DNA from: Delphinus delphis
Lineage: Eukaryota > Chordata > Mammalia > Artiodactyla > Delphinidae
DNA length: 64,000 bases
Assembly: GCF_949987515.2 (NCBI RefSeq)
Contig: NC_082700.1
Location: forward strand, 36,357,380-36,421,379
Reading direction: 5' to 3'
Part shown: piece after piece, positions 22,585 to 34,774 of the stretch
Layout of the letters: each line of letters starts with the position of its first letter
How positions within the stretch are numbered: position 1 is the stretch's first letter
Notes under the pieces: model-generated
What the model was told of the DNA's origin: nothing
What the model saw: only the letters and a program-made list of their open reading frames with translations
Databases searched by the model: none
Program-made: the position numbers and the translations under genes

Positions 22585-22970
22585 CAAATTTAAATAGGCA
22601 AGAAAACTTTATTCAAGGTTATTGCTTTGAATCAAAGGACTGGAAGGTTCTTATGACCTGAGGTAGGGGGATAATAGGCCATCTTTGTTTCATATTTGGC
22701 TTTGCCCAAAGAAGAAGTAAGCTTTCTCATATCTTTATGACAAAAGGTAGTTTTACAACTGGAGCAAGGCATCTTCCAAAGTTAGGCTTCTGCCCTCCCA
22801 CAAAAACTGAGAGATAAAGGCACTATCTTCCTTGATGATAACATGTCAAAAGGATGGCTCCCAGGTCCTTGAGAAATGCATTCTTGGCTTCTAAACTGTC
22901 AAGAACCTTTCTGTTCTTCTCAGACAAAAAACTTAGAACAATTTGTTCTACTCTGAACAAACTGTCTTCT
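22585..22970 (-). mobile_element. LTR-like repeat, antisense (ERVL-like candidate)
   Basis: The reverse strand carries AATAAAG (plus-strand TTTATT at 22608-22613) near one end, as in an LTR. It shares two ordered blocks with the repeat at 43061-43975: 'aaagttaggct-c/t-ct-g/a-ccctccca' and 'caggt-c/a-cttgagaaa'. I infer that both are antisense LTRs of one or related families. I do not know the family name. Confidence 0.5.
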
Positions 22971-23089
22971 AGCCGTGTTTCTAAAAGTACCACAATTTTA
23001 TAGACATCTGCAGGAGAACATGACTCTCTTCTCTATAGGAAAAGATCTTACAAATGTATCAGCAAGTACAGTAGGTAAATTTTTATTAC

Positions 23090-23290
23090 TATTAATACCT
23101 CAGACTGATTCTGTTTTCAAGTTTAATTCTGTCACTTGCCAATATGCAAGCTTAGGAAAATTATAGCATGTATCTAGAACTTAGTTTCTTCTGCAGTAAA
23201 AATGCTTAATTTTTAAGATTTTGGCCAATGTTAAATAAAATTTGAGTAGTGGTTAGTATATTGCCTAGCTTATATACATATTCTGAAGGT
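23090..23290 (+). repeat. MIR SINE, diverged
   Basis: 'aattctgtcacttgccaatatgcaagcttaggaaaattatag...agaacttagtttcttctgcagtaaaaatg...gtagtggttagtatattgcctagctt' follows MIR order. Confidence 0.62.
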
Positions 23291-23294
23291 AGTT

Positions 23295-25670
23295 TTTGAT
23301 CTTTTAAAAAATTTTTGAGCTGATAGGAGTGAATTATCTGTAGTGCCTGTGGAAAAAGTAAAACTATTCCAGATACTTTGAATTCTGTCTACTTCCTGTA
23401 TCATCAGAAAGAAAAGTGATTTTTCTATATGCATCTGGTGAAAAAAATTGCACCTTTAATTTTTCACAAGTAAAGGTCAGAATAGTGTGCTTTTAAATGT
23501 GGAACTTACCACAGATTTGTTGGCTCCCTCAAAAAGCTATATACCAACAGCTATTTTCTCAGAACTTAAAAGTCCATATATACAATAAAATATATTGTTC
23601 TCACAGTCTCTGGTCTATGTTCTGGTGCCCATACGGATAACAAAAAAAAAGAGTTCCTGCTCATAATAAGCTCATAATCTATTGCAGAGATTCATAATCA
23701 TAGGAGTGAGCATATTAGAATGACCTGAAAAGTATTTCTACATCACAATGATCAAGTCATAATCTTACAAGAAAATATATGGAATCAAGATATTGGTATT
23801 TTTTTAACAGATTCTTAGATTTTATTTATTGAGACCAGGGCTAAGAATTACTTATGTAGTAAATGAGTTCAGAGATTACAGTAAAAAAAGTCTGTTGCAC
23901 TTTACACTAAAAAAAATCCATTACTCGTTATATCAGGACTAAAGTACATATTACAAAACAAAGATTTCTTTTAATAAAATGTACCTTGCAAGATAAAGAA
24001 ACCAATTAATACATATTTAACATTTAATGTGTTCCAAATTTATTCAATATTATAAGGAATACTTCAGAAAATTCTATTTCAAATTTATACATACTATATA
24101 TTTGAAAATTGAGACCCAAAGTAAGTCTGCTCTGATATCGCTATTTGATACGATGCCAAAAGGACAGACAATGATTCCTTGGCTCATCTGAGACTTATCT
24201 TTATTATTTATCTTTGAGTTGGCTATCCCTGGTCCATTTAAGAACTCCTTCTCTTCACATCTTTTCATTTAAATTTTTATCTAAAATGCTTCGATTTACC
24301 CTTAGTTCTAAGGCATTCTAGGACATTTAGTACATCCTATCTACTGATATCAAGACCTGAAATTGTAATTAACAGAATGACTGACGTAGCATAAACAGGA
24401 AAAATGTATATGAGCACCTATTGATCATTTTAAATTGGTATGTCGATAGTAAGCCACCACTGTCGTCATAAATTTACAGCAGCTTCAAAATTAATCACTC
24501 ATTCTGCTTGTACTCCAGATATTCCAGGGAAATTAATATCCTAACTAATTTTATTTGATTTAGTAAAAATGTAATTAAATATCACTTCATCCCTATTCCC
24601 CAAACACCTGATTACTGATCATTTCAGAGCTGAGACTTACAGTAGTAGGCAATGTATTTTATATAGTGTTAATCTAATTTAATTCTGTCCAGTCTATGAA
24701 TATATTTAAATGATATTATTTTTGAAATTCTATTTGTGATTTTATTGAAGTTGTAGAAAAGTCAGAGGCCATTGTACTCTAAGTTCTTTGTGTCTCTCTT
24801 TGAATAATAATACTGTATAACCAAATAAAATCAGTGAAGTGTATGCAATCATATTATCTAATATGTGATGTGAAGCTTTAACACACGTTTCCTGGGAGCT
24901 AAAGAAAAATGTGTCCTCATCATAGGAGAATAAACACAGGCAATTATGCATAATTATGGAGATTAAGTTCCAATTAAGTCTCAATTTCAATAATATCTCT
25001 ATCCACAAATCTTTTCAAGTTTTTAGTGACATGAAAGAAGATCAAAGTAACTCAAGGTACTAATCTCTATTATGGTTAAAGATAAAATAAGTTTGATTAG
25101 GGAATTCTAGCAGTACAACAAGTTCAAGAGCATTTCTCCATTTACTGTAGTATTTGGACAGTTATCTCTAGTAGCATTTCAGAGCCAAGAAAGAGCTTTT
25201 ATATTCCCAAACTACATTTACCACTTGGAAATATGCAAAAGAAACAGTTATCAGTCTGATTTTACCTATAAAATGGTGTTTAAAATGTCAATTGCAATGT
25301 TGCTTAACAGGCTTTAGAATAGTTTCTAGTGAAACTTCATATTATCCTTCCTGAACACCAGTAAAAAAACTTGGTATTTAATATTGTTAATAAAAAGAAC
25401 ACAATAACACAAAACAACATAACAATATGTAAGGTACGTCATTCCACTAAGATGAAAAGAAAAATAATTTAGTTCCTTTTTTGCTTAAAAACAAAACTAG
25501 AATGCTAAATAATATGACTGATATTTTCATGGTAAATCTGTTGTTGGCAATATTGAAATTATACAGTGATTTACACATTCTAAACTATATTTTATAAGTA
25601 TTGGATATATATTCTACTGCACACTATTTATGTAAACACCATTTTGGTCATTATATATATTATTTTAAAA
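23295..25670. other. Unassigned AT-rich sequence
   Basis: About 2.4 kb with no repeat family or gene that I can name. The ORFs at 24074-24268 and 24742-25008 have no domain features. Confidence 0.5.
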
Positions 25671-25674
25671 TAAA

Positions 25675-25860
25675 TCAACCTTAGAATATTTAACTGTGGC
25701 ATGTCATGCACTGTGCTAAATTGCTCTGTATATTTGATAACTGCTAGTGCTATCACTTTATACAGGTGAGAAAACTGTGGCTTATGGAGTTTAAACAACT
25801 TGATGTTATGAAACAACTAGTGAGTGGTATAACTAGTTTTTGAAGCCATATAATGACCTC
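25675..25860 (-). repeat. MIR SINE, antisense
   Basis: 'gcactgtgctaaattgctctgtatatttgataactgctagtgctatcactttatacaggtgagaaaactgtggcttatggagtttaaacaacttgatgttatgaaacaactagtgagtgg' is the reverse complement pattern of the MIR core (ttttacagatgaggaaactgaggc...cacacagctagtaagtgg). Confidence 0.87.
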
Positions 25861-25864
25861 ATAT

Positions 25865-26410
25865 GCTTAACAAATCACCTTTAGAGTAAGCAACCATATT
25901 GATTTAAATGTAAATATCTGTATAACTTGCTATTATAGTATTCTTTAAGCAGAGAGCAGAATAAAAAAGAGTAAACTGTGTCTTCCATAGACAGGCTTAA
26001 TACTCCATATTTAGGACTTGTCTGAGGAGAGAGCAGATTGATTACAATGAATTGTCCACAAGGCATTCTATGATCAGACCCAAGAGAATTTTCTTCAGTC
26101 TTGCATCCTTACAGCAAAAGATTTTTCTCAGTCTGTTTCTTGCACCCTTTCTACTCCACCTTCTTATTGCTTCCTCACATTGTTTACTCCCCTATACACA
26201 TCACATTTGCATACACAGGTCCACATAACATGCCACTAACAAAAAACAGAGTTGAGAACACAGGAAAAAAGACAAAAGAATATTAAAATATTTAAATAAA
26301 AAATTTAGAAGGAATCACAATTCTATTTTCACCTACTCTGTTTAAGAGAAGTATCTTGTTCCATAGTCTGACATTCATTTAATTTAAAAATGTAAGGTGC
26401 ATTTTTCCAG
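25865..26410. other. Unassigned sequence
   Basis: No recognisable feature. Confidence 0.5.
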
Positions 26411-26413
26411 TTA

Positions 26414-26999
26414 TTTGTTTGTTTTGGTTTTTTGTTTGTTTGTTTTTTAACATATTTCTTGGAGTATAATTGCTTTACAATGTTGTGTTAGTTTCTGCTG
26501 TATTACAAATTGAATCAGCTATATGTATACATATATGCCCATATCCCCTCCCTCTTGTGTCTCCCTCTCACCCTCCCTATCTCACCCCTCTAAGTGGTCA
26601 CAAAGCACCGAGCTGATCTCCCTGTGCTATGTGGCCGCTTCCCACTAGTTGTCTATTTTACATTTGGTAGTGTATATAAGTCCATGCCACTCTCTCACTT
26701 TGTCCCAGCTTACCCTTCCCCCTCCCCATGTCCTCAAGTCCATTCTCTACATCTGTGTCTTTATTCCTGTCCTGCCCCTAGGTTCTTTAGCATCTGTTTT
26801 TTTTTTTTTAGATTCCATATATATGTGTTAGCATATGGTATTTGTTTTTTCTGACTTACTTCACTCTGTATGACAGACTCTAGGTCCATTCACTTCATTA
26901 CAAATAACTCAGTTTTGTTTCTTTTATGGCAGAGTAATATTCCATTGTATATATGTGCTGCATCTTCTTTATCCATTCATCTGTCAATGGACCCTTAGA
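26414..26999 (-). mobile_element. 5'-truncated L1 3' end, antisense
   Basis: Starts with a plus-strand T/GTTT-rich tail (26414-26448). It then runs through the reverse complement of the same L1 3'UTR seen at 5600-6060, into ORF2 C-terminal sequence ('gacttacttcactctgtatgacag', 'gtaatattccattgtatatatgtgctgcatcttctttatccattcatctgtcaatgg'). The short ORFs at 26594-26854 are antisense shadows of this 3'UTR. Confidence 0.92.
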
Positions 27000-27445
27000 T
27001 TATTAAAATGATTATGCTTTCTCCTTAATAGGAACACACTGGAAAATTGCAAAGGAGGAGGACATCATATCTTCTGTCTTATTGATGAAGTTTTAAACTG
27101 TAGGTGTATACCACTGTGTATAGCACCAGAAAGACTCTTAAAATTAAACGTATACAGAGTAAAAAAAAAAAAAAAAATGAACAAACGTTATAATGTGGAA
27201 CCTGACAAACACTTCCCAAACAACATAAAGCCAGTTATTATCCAATGGTAGACCTGGCCTATGTATTTTCAAATAACTTTCAGGAATAAATACACTAAGT
27301 CTAGGACATAGTGGATTATCAAATAGGATTAATTATCTAGTGGCAACTGAAATTAACAGATATGTAAAAAAGATAGAGTCCATGATTGATAACTCTCATT
27401 TGTTTCAGTGAATTTTCTAATAACCTAATGAAAATAAAGGAGGGG
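27000..27445. other. Unassigned sequence with poly-A
   Basis: Contains an A16 run at about 27162-27177. No associated retroposed gene is recognisable immediately 5' of it. Confidence 0.5.
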
Positions 27446-27447
27446 GA

Positions 27448-27833
27448 TGTTATGAACGAAATGCTTATGTCCTCCCTAAATTCATTTGTTGAAGCCCAAA
27501 CCCCCAATATGATAGTATTTGGAGATGGGACATTTAGGAGATAATTAGGGTTAAATTAGATCATAAAGGTGGGGTCCTCATGGTGGGATTACTGGCCCTA
27601 TAAAAGGAGGAAGAGAGGGAGAACTCTCTCCAGGAGAACACAGAGGAAAGGCCATGTGAGTGAAAAGGCAAGAAGGCCATCTGCAACACAAGCAGAGAGA
27701 TCTGACCAGACACCGACCCTGCTCACACGTTGATCTTGGACTTCCAAGACTGTGAGATCTTCCAGAAGTGTGAGAAATAAATTTCTATTGTTTAGGCCAG
27801 ACGGTCTGTGGTGTTCTGTTAGGGAAACTAACA
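27448..27833 (+). mobile_element. MLT1A/B-type MaLR LTR, nearly complete
   Basis: Begins tgttatgaacgaaatg and ends gaaactaaca (terminal tgtta/taaca). In order it contains 'gtcctccctaaattcatttgttgaagcccaaacccccaatatgatagtatttggagatggg', 'gatcataaaggtggggtcctcatggtgggattactggccctataaaagg', 'gccatgtgag', 'gacaccgaccctgctc', 'ttgatcttggacttccaagactgtgag' and 'gtgagaaataaatttctattgtttaggcc'. The TATA-like 'ctataaaagg' and AATAAA are in LTR positions. No internal region adjoins it, so it is a solo LTR. Confidence 0.92.
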
Positions 27834-29000
27834 GAGGGTGGTAAAGTAAATTTCAAGATTTTTAATATGTGAAAGTGCATTTATTTTGCTCTCACACTGA
27901 ATCAATAATAAGCCTGAGTATAACATTTTATGTGGGAAAAATTTTTCCTCCATAATTTTGTGAGGAATATTCCAATGTCTTATAGCTTCCAATGTCCCTA
28001 GTTCTGTTTTTTTATTCTTTATGTAAAAATATTTGTTGTAATGTTTTTCTTACCAGAAGCTTGCAGAATTTTGTCTTTTACCTCATTATTCTAATACCCA
28101 ATGATGTGCTTTCTTATGAACCTATTTTAGACAACTGTGTTATGACTCAGTATGTAATAATTTCTTTTATTCTGGAAATATTGTCCATATTTTGTTCAAA
28201 CTTTACTTAATTAACAATTGGATGACTTAGTTTCCTTCTGTGTGCTCCACTATCTCATTATGAGATAACTCTTTTTAAGGTATTGGACCTCCTGAACTGT
28301 TTCTGTAACTTTAAAACTAACAGATGCTACCCAAAATTTTGATTTGATTGTAATAAAGTAACATTTTTCAGCCTGTTTCACAAAATGTGAGGCCTCCAAG
28401 TTGTTGGTAGAAATTACACAAAACAAATGGTTCAGAGTTAATATTAACTTGAGAAATGTGTGGATGAACAAAATAATCACATTTATTAACTGTTAATATT
28501 ATCAGAATATTTAATATACCATGTATTTTGTAGTTATTCAAAAAGGAAACATGCTGTAAAATATATACCAATGAAAAATATAGTTTGTCCTAGAGGGCAT
28601 CTCACAAAACTAGTTCTTAATAGTAAACTGTAAAATGAGCTCTGGTGAGATCACCTTGATTTTCTTATATGCCTTTAGAAAGCTTTCAGTGTAAAAAGTC
28701 TTCAATTTAAAATTAGCTATAAATGGTGTGATGTCTCAGTTGTGTGACTATTGTTTTTTTCTGCATTAATAGAAAAAAACTGTCCTATTGGCAGTTATTT
28801 CATGTTAATACAGGAAATGAAGCTCTTGAAAAAAATTTAAAACTTAGCTATAAATACACAAAAACATTCTATTTTGAAATAAGAATAACAACTTAGTTAT
28901 CCAACCCAAGGAAAGAGCATATTATTTTGCTTTGGCAAAAGAAAATGTAAAGCAAAAAGAAAAACAATCTTGATTAAAATAGTACATGGAGAGACTGGCT
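27834..29000. other. Unassigned AT-rich sequence
   Basis: No gene or named repeat seen. The small ORFs at 27992-28210 and 28250-28571 lack domains. Confidence 0.5.
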
Positions 29001-29004
29001 AACA

Positions 29005-29310
29005 ATTCAATCATTTAATAAACATTTGTGGAAAACCAATGGACTGGGTCATTAGACTCTAGAGAGTGAAGACAATTCACCACCTGAAGTAGCTCTAGTC
29101 TGATATCAGTCAAATCCCAGTGACCTAGCTGATATGTGGCATCAGAGTGGCACACACATTGTTCTAAGCTCACAGAGGCAGGCACCAAAGTCTAAACTGA
29201 GTGACTGACTAAGGTTAATATAGGCTTTTGGGGTAGGTGATATCTAAAGTTTGAAATGTGATTTGGTCTTGGTAAGAGAAAGAAGCAGGCATTGGGAATG
29301 AGGTGCTTAG
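29005..29310 (-). repeat. Diverged L2 LINE, antisense
   Basis: Begins 'attcaatcatttaataaacatttgtgg', as antisense L2 3' ends do. The segment 'ggtaggtgatatctaaagtttgaaatgtgatttgg...gagaaagaagcaggcattgggaatgaggtgc' corresponds to the antisense L2 region 'ggtgatatttgagc...gagggaacagc'. It is heavily decayed. Confidence 0.45.
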
Positions 29311-32300
29311 CACTCTCACTCAGAATGAGAACTCTTTATGATATTAACTCTGGTCTGGAGAATTAGCTAAAATTTACTGACCTTTTTTGTAGTCTGCTTC
29401 TATAATAAATAATAACCCCATCATCAAGGAGAAGTGTTTTGGTGTGTTTGTTTGTTTTCTTCTGCTTTGCTTTTCCTTCCCCCCCACCCGCCCAATAAGC
29501 AGCACTTAACATCCTGAAATAGAACTGAGTTAAATGCAGGTGTTCAAGTTAAATTTCTAGTTTAAAGGCAAACTCATGGCAATTTATTGTACTATTAAGG
29601 CTATTTAGAGCAAGTTTGGCTAATTACTTTGATTTTGTATTTGTGGTAATATATTCATTAACAGAGGCTAAAGAGTAGCAGCTTTAGGTTTAAATACCCC
29701 AAAAAATAATAATAATTAGCACGGTTTGGTTATAAAAACAGAGAATTCACCAGAAGTCCAAAGTAAGGGTCTTATTAACTATTTCTGGAGAAATATGTTG
29801 TACAAATGGTGACAATTTACAACATTTCCTATATTGTTCACTTATAGAAGCCTAAGGTTATATCTTTTTAAATACAGGATTTTCAACAAAGAGTATAATT
29901 CTGTTGAAATGTCTATGAATGTATCACTTCAAAGGTATACCAGATAAAACATCGCTGCCTGGTCATTTTATATCTCGGCAGATAAGCTTGCCAAATATGT
30001 AGCAAATTATGAAATTTCCACTTTGGTTCCATTTTCCTGTTCTTTCACTTAAGATCAAGGAATATTGGTTTAGAAACAAAGATCAACCACATCAGAAACA
30101 TTTATTCAATATTTTTATGTGTAAATCTTTCCCATCCATGATTTGCTGTTGTTGTTTAAAAATCTTCCGTGATAATTACTGTCATTGGCTACAGGGACAA
30201 AATTTATTTGTAATAATATATGAAACATAATAGTTTTATACAAATTAAGAGAAATGATTTTTACAATGTGTTTATAATATTTCTCCAAGTATTTGGAAGC
30301 ATGTTATTGATTTATTGAATTCATTAGGGTAATGAAATAACCATTGAAGAATCCATTATCCTTATATTTTCTGCAGTTATAGAGGTATATAGATTAGTTT
30401 TATGACTTGAAAAATGTTTCATAATGCAGCATCAAGAAAATAGACTTAGTTAAGACATTTTAATACATCTCTTCTATATCCCTTGCTTTTTAAACCCAGT
30501 GACATTTTATTGAGTAAGTGAATTACATTTATAAAGTAAAAAGACCAAATTAAATCTTTACTGGATTAAGATTACTTATGCAGGAAATTACATTTCTCAG
30601 GGCATGAGGCATAGCAGGGAGAAAGGTTTTGTTTGTTGTAGAGTTTCATTACTAGCATCAGGACATCTAATGTTGAAAAATATATTCAATAAATTCAAAT
30701 TCATTTACACATTCTTTATTCATTCTTAAATATTCCTAAGAAAGTCATGTGTCTTAGACTAGAGAAGATCTGGTAAATGTTCCATATAATCCCCGAGTCT
30801 TTTGCTTTTTCATATTACTATTTTCTCCTCATCTTGGGTTTATTTAAAGCCAGAAGGGCAGAGCAGCATGGTCTCCCAGGCCTGTAGTTACTGCTTCTTA
30901 TTCTGACAAATCAATATAAAATATGAGCCTGAAACCTGATATCATCAACCACATTTTCTCTGTTTTGCAGCAGGAAATAAAGTCATTTCAGAATCCAGGA
31001 CACAAAATGTGTAAGTGTTTATTGTAACATAATTTTACCAGGGAAAATACTGAACCATTATTTTCTCATAATACTGTGGCTTAAAATACTTGATTCAATA
31101 TTTTTATAAAAATATGCTGTAAAGTATAAATCAACATGAACATACCCCTTTTTCTGTACATATTTGTTGACAATATCTATTATTTGGATATAAGGTCAGT
31201 CTGGTGCAAAGAGTAAAAGAGGTAAAAATATATTTTTAATAGTTTACCTTTAATGGTTTTATTGTTTATTGTATTTTTCTGCACATGCTTTCTGTCCTTT
31301 AACATCCAGTTCTGTTGTAGTTTCTGGTCTATTTGGCATTTACTAAAACTTAACTAAGAAATCACTTGTATGAAATTTTAATAAAATGATCTCACTTTTG
31401 ATACAACTTCAACAAAATGAGGGAGATATTTGACATTGAGTCATTTCCCGTTATCCACAATATCACACAATGAAGTCATTACTTACAGTGTATGTCCTTA
31501 TTTGTAAAACTCAATGCATGCTTGTTAAAGTTTGAGAATTCTAATATTTTGGATGGTAGATATTATTGTGATGGCATATTTTTAAGTCAAAAAATCATCT
31601 CCCTATATTTGTGCTTCTTTGACGTTCTGAAAGGAACCTGGGTGGATAACATCTTGCTACTCAAATATTAGACTGGACTCCAGCATCTTTCCCTGAAACA
31701 GTGAACTGGCCTTTTTCACATTGTGTGAAGCCTTTGGAGTAACCTCCTTGAGATCTCTGTGACTAGCACTACACCAAGTCAGAATTGAGTATCATTACAA
31801 CAATAAGAGAGTCAAAACAGAAGGGAAAATACATTTTTAAAATGCTAAATACTTTTTCCTAGCCCATATTTCTCTACATGGACTGTAACAGCATAAATCT
31901 AGATTTCAAGGTTTGAGAGAAGGTTTGCTTTGTGATAGGGTTATTATTACATCATATATAGATGAATGTATAATTTTAAACATAATATCCTGCAACAAGC
32001 CCCATTTTCTTTTTCTAAAACAGCTTTAAGAAATTTTAAGAAAGAAAATTTTTACATTTGGGCTGAGTGTCATGATATTTTAATGTTAAAAGAATTTCAG
32101 TGTCAGTAACTTTGAATTACTGATCACATTATTTATTTGTATTTAGATTCTGATAACATACAAAATCTATAATTTTCCCTATGTATTCTGAGAAATTAAT
32201 TTAGTTCATTAATTAGTTTACATTCATGATTTCTACTTGTATTATGTGCAGAAAAGTTTTTTTTCCCTTTAATTGATAGGAAAAAGTAGTGTCAAACACA

Positions 32301-33335
32301 CAGAGGAAACAAATCAACTTGAGATGATGCTACATACTTTATCAGGTAGTACAGTTCCAGATGTTTGAAGTATTGTTTGTCATTTCTATAGCGTGAATAA
32401 AGATGATATTCAATGAAGAGAAAAGAGGTTCAGTGAAGAGGAAAGAGAAACTTGAAATCCTACAATAGGTCCCAAATAAAGCACATAATTACTTCTTAGA
32501 AATTGAACCAAAGTTTATCATTCAAATAGCTCTCAACAGTTTAACTCTATTCAGAAGGATGTTTATGTTGTGTGTCAAACTTGAATACACTGGAATCATT
32601 CCTTAGGCAAGCCAGATTTTAGCTCAGTAGTCATTGGAGTAGATCCAGGTAGCTGGCACAAGGCCCCAAATAAATAAGCTTTGAAGAGTAGTACACTACG
32701 AAAGCAATGTTAAATTAAACTTGACATTCTTAACAAAAAGATTCATTTTTTGTATACTTTTGGGAAATCTGATTTGTTCCCATAGTTCTCTTCTCTTGGT
32801 ATTCTAAGCAGCTGGTGTAAAATAAAATCTGTTTCTGCCACCTTAGTTTATTACTCATAATTAATACTTATAAAAATACAAATATTTACAAATCATAATT
32901 TACTAATAAAATTAGTTAGGTCATTGGCAACATAATTTGAAATCACATTATTATTCTTCTATCAGCCATTTGAAAAATCCATTAACTCGTTTTGCGTTGT
33001 ATGGTGTTTCCCTAGACCATATGCATCTTTCTGTAGTAATGATGCCAAAACAGCTAAAATATTTACCTAACTTGATCTCCAAAGGCTATACTTGTACTTA
33101 AGCCTCTCTAAATTACTTTGGAATAATGTTTGAGGACCTCTGAGAGGGTATTTTTCGTGGATTCACATAGTTTTTCTTTTTGGTGCTATGTGGTAAATGC
33201 CAGTTTCCTCATCTAGTACAGCAGGGTGACAATGACCATAGAGATTACCAACTAACAGGCAGGTATGTGGATAATGATTCAGTTCCACAACATCTGCCTG
33301 AACCATAGAGACAAAGACCTCCTTCAAGAGACGAT
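29311..33335. other. Longest repeat-poor block (about 4 kb)
   Basis: I recognise no transposon here except faint MIR-like words near 33110-33260. A C-rich run is at 29478-29492. An exon-like 40-bp segment is listed separately at 30971-31010. ORFs are short and uncharacteristic (for example 30009-30230). In a window this dense in repeats, a 4-kb gap is compatible with either unrecognised ancient repeats or constrained noncoding DNA. Confidence 0.5.
30971..31010 (+). other. Speculative 40-bp exon-like segment
   Basis: A polypyrimidine tract with 'cattttctctgttttgcag' ends in AG at 30969-30970 and resembles a strong splice acceptor. Forty bases later comes gtaagtg (31011-31017), close to the ideal donor. 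The segment is open in two of three frames, and its length is not a multiple of three. Splice-like pairs arise by chance in 64 kb, so this is a hypothesis for an exon of a long noncoding or distant gene. Confidence 0.15.
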
Positions 33336-33337
33336 GT

Positions 33338-33645
33338 TTTCTTTCTCTGTTTAACTTATCTCACTAAGTATGATACCCACCTAGGTCCAACCATGTTGCT
33401 GCAAATGACAAAATTTCATTCTTTTTTAATGGCTGAGTAATGTCCCATAGTGTGTATATACTACATCTTCTTTACCCTTTCATCCATATATGGACACTTA
33501 GGTCATTTTCATATCTGGGCTATTGTAAATAACACTGCTATGTACATTGGGTAAATATATCTTTTTTGAATTAGTGTTTATGTTTTCTTTGGATATTGTA
33601 CCCAGGAGTGGAACTGCCAGATCATATGGTAACAATAATTTTAAA
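33338..33645 (-). mobile_element. Old L1 fragment, ORF2 C-terminal region, antisense
   Basis: Antisense L1 landmarks: 'tttctctgtttaacttatctcactaagtatgatacc', 'ggtccaaccatgttgctgcaaatgacaaaatttcattcttttttaatggctgagtaatg', 'tcatccatatatggacacttaggtcattttcatatctgggctattgtaaataacactgctatg' and 'ggatattgtacccaggagtggaactgccagatcatatggtaa'. Older and more diverged than the copies at 5.3, 16.6 and 26.4 kb. Confidence 0.88.
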
Positions 33646-33829
33646 AATGAGATGTTTTCTCCCTTGATTACTAAACAAGGTACACTGTTGCTCATTTGTC
33701 TTGTTTCTTAATTCAATTTGTTGTTATAGTAATAAAGAAAAGGAAATGCCTTTTTTCCATACCAATGGAGTTGTCTATTATTTCATGACTAATCCTTATA
33801 AGTACACACCATATATACCTGTATCTGAA

Positions 33830-34013
33830 ATGTGTATGTGATTGTGTGTCTTTATTTTAAACTAATCTATATATATTTATATATGTTTGTATTTATATAT
33901 AAATTATGTATATTTTGGTATATATTATTTTATACATATCACTGACTATTTTATAGAAAGACATAACATGATTCAACATTATCATTTATTACCTAGGAAT
34001 ATTTAATTTTCCC

Positions 34014-34050
<37 letters not shown>
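33830..34050. repeat. AT-rich tract ending in (TA)n
   Basis: A degenerate tatata-rich region ends in an almost pure (TA)n of about 35 bp (34014-34048). Confidence 0.85.
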
Positions 34051-34549
34051 GAGAAAAAAATCTCAAAAGGGACTTAAAAATATGTAAATATTATAATAAA
34101 TAGCCTTGATTGTTGTTCAAGAAAATATTTTTTCATATTGCTCTTTTATGAGCCAATGTATTTCAAAGAAGATTTAGACTGAAATATGATGTACATTAAT
34201 TCAGTTGTCTAAGTATTCAGTCTTGATAATATTGAAACTGAAGGATGAAGACAGTTAAGAATATAAATGAGAGATCTATCAAAAGTCTCTCATAACAGCA
34301 TTTTATAGTAGAAAATAACTGAGTTAAGTTGCTTCTATTTTGAGATCCACAGCAATATTTGAAAGAGACAGTTTTACTTATCTAATTTATGTATATCAGC
34401 AAGTGATATTACTATGGCTGTTGTACCAAGTTCATTACACTTTCATCTGATCAGACTTACATTTTCATCATACTAACACAAAGAATTTGGTGTTTGGAAA
34501 ATATACAGAAATTTTACAATGGAGGTATCCAGAGAAGGAGACACGCTGA

Positions 34550-34670
34550 TTTTGTATATTAATCCTCACATGATTGCATGGACAACCCCAAGTCAGCTGT
34601 ATAAAGCCTCAGAAACTGAACTGGGATTTAAATCATTGCCTAACTCTCAAATCACTGAGTGGGTCATGCA
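34550..34670 (-). repeat. Possible MIR fragment, antisense
   Basis: 'attaatcctcacatgattgcatgg' followed by 'cagaaactgaactgggatttaaatcattgcc' is reminiscent of antisense MIR. It appears internally deleted. Confidence 0.45.
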
Positions 34671-34746
34671 AATGACAGACCCAAAGCAGTAGAGCAGTAG
34701 AGCTTTGAACTTGAAAGTATTTTAAATCACAGTCCAAAGTCCAAAG

Positions 34747-34772
34747 AATAGGTTCAGTGGTCTGAACCTATT
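34747..34772. repeat. 11-bp perfect hairpin with 4-nt loop
   Basis: aataggttcag (34747-34757) and ctgaacctatt (34762-34772) are exact reverse complements around loop tggt. Small tandem repeats lie just upstream (gcagtagagcagtagagc at about 34685; gtccaaagtccaaag at about 34734). Confidence 0.95.
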
Positions 34773-34774
34773 TG

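Noticed and set aside
27155..27180. A16 run suggesting a processed pseudogene tail
   Set aside because: No upstream sequence resembling a spliced gene or a matched flanking TSD was found.
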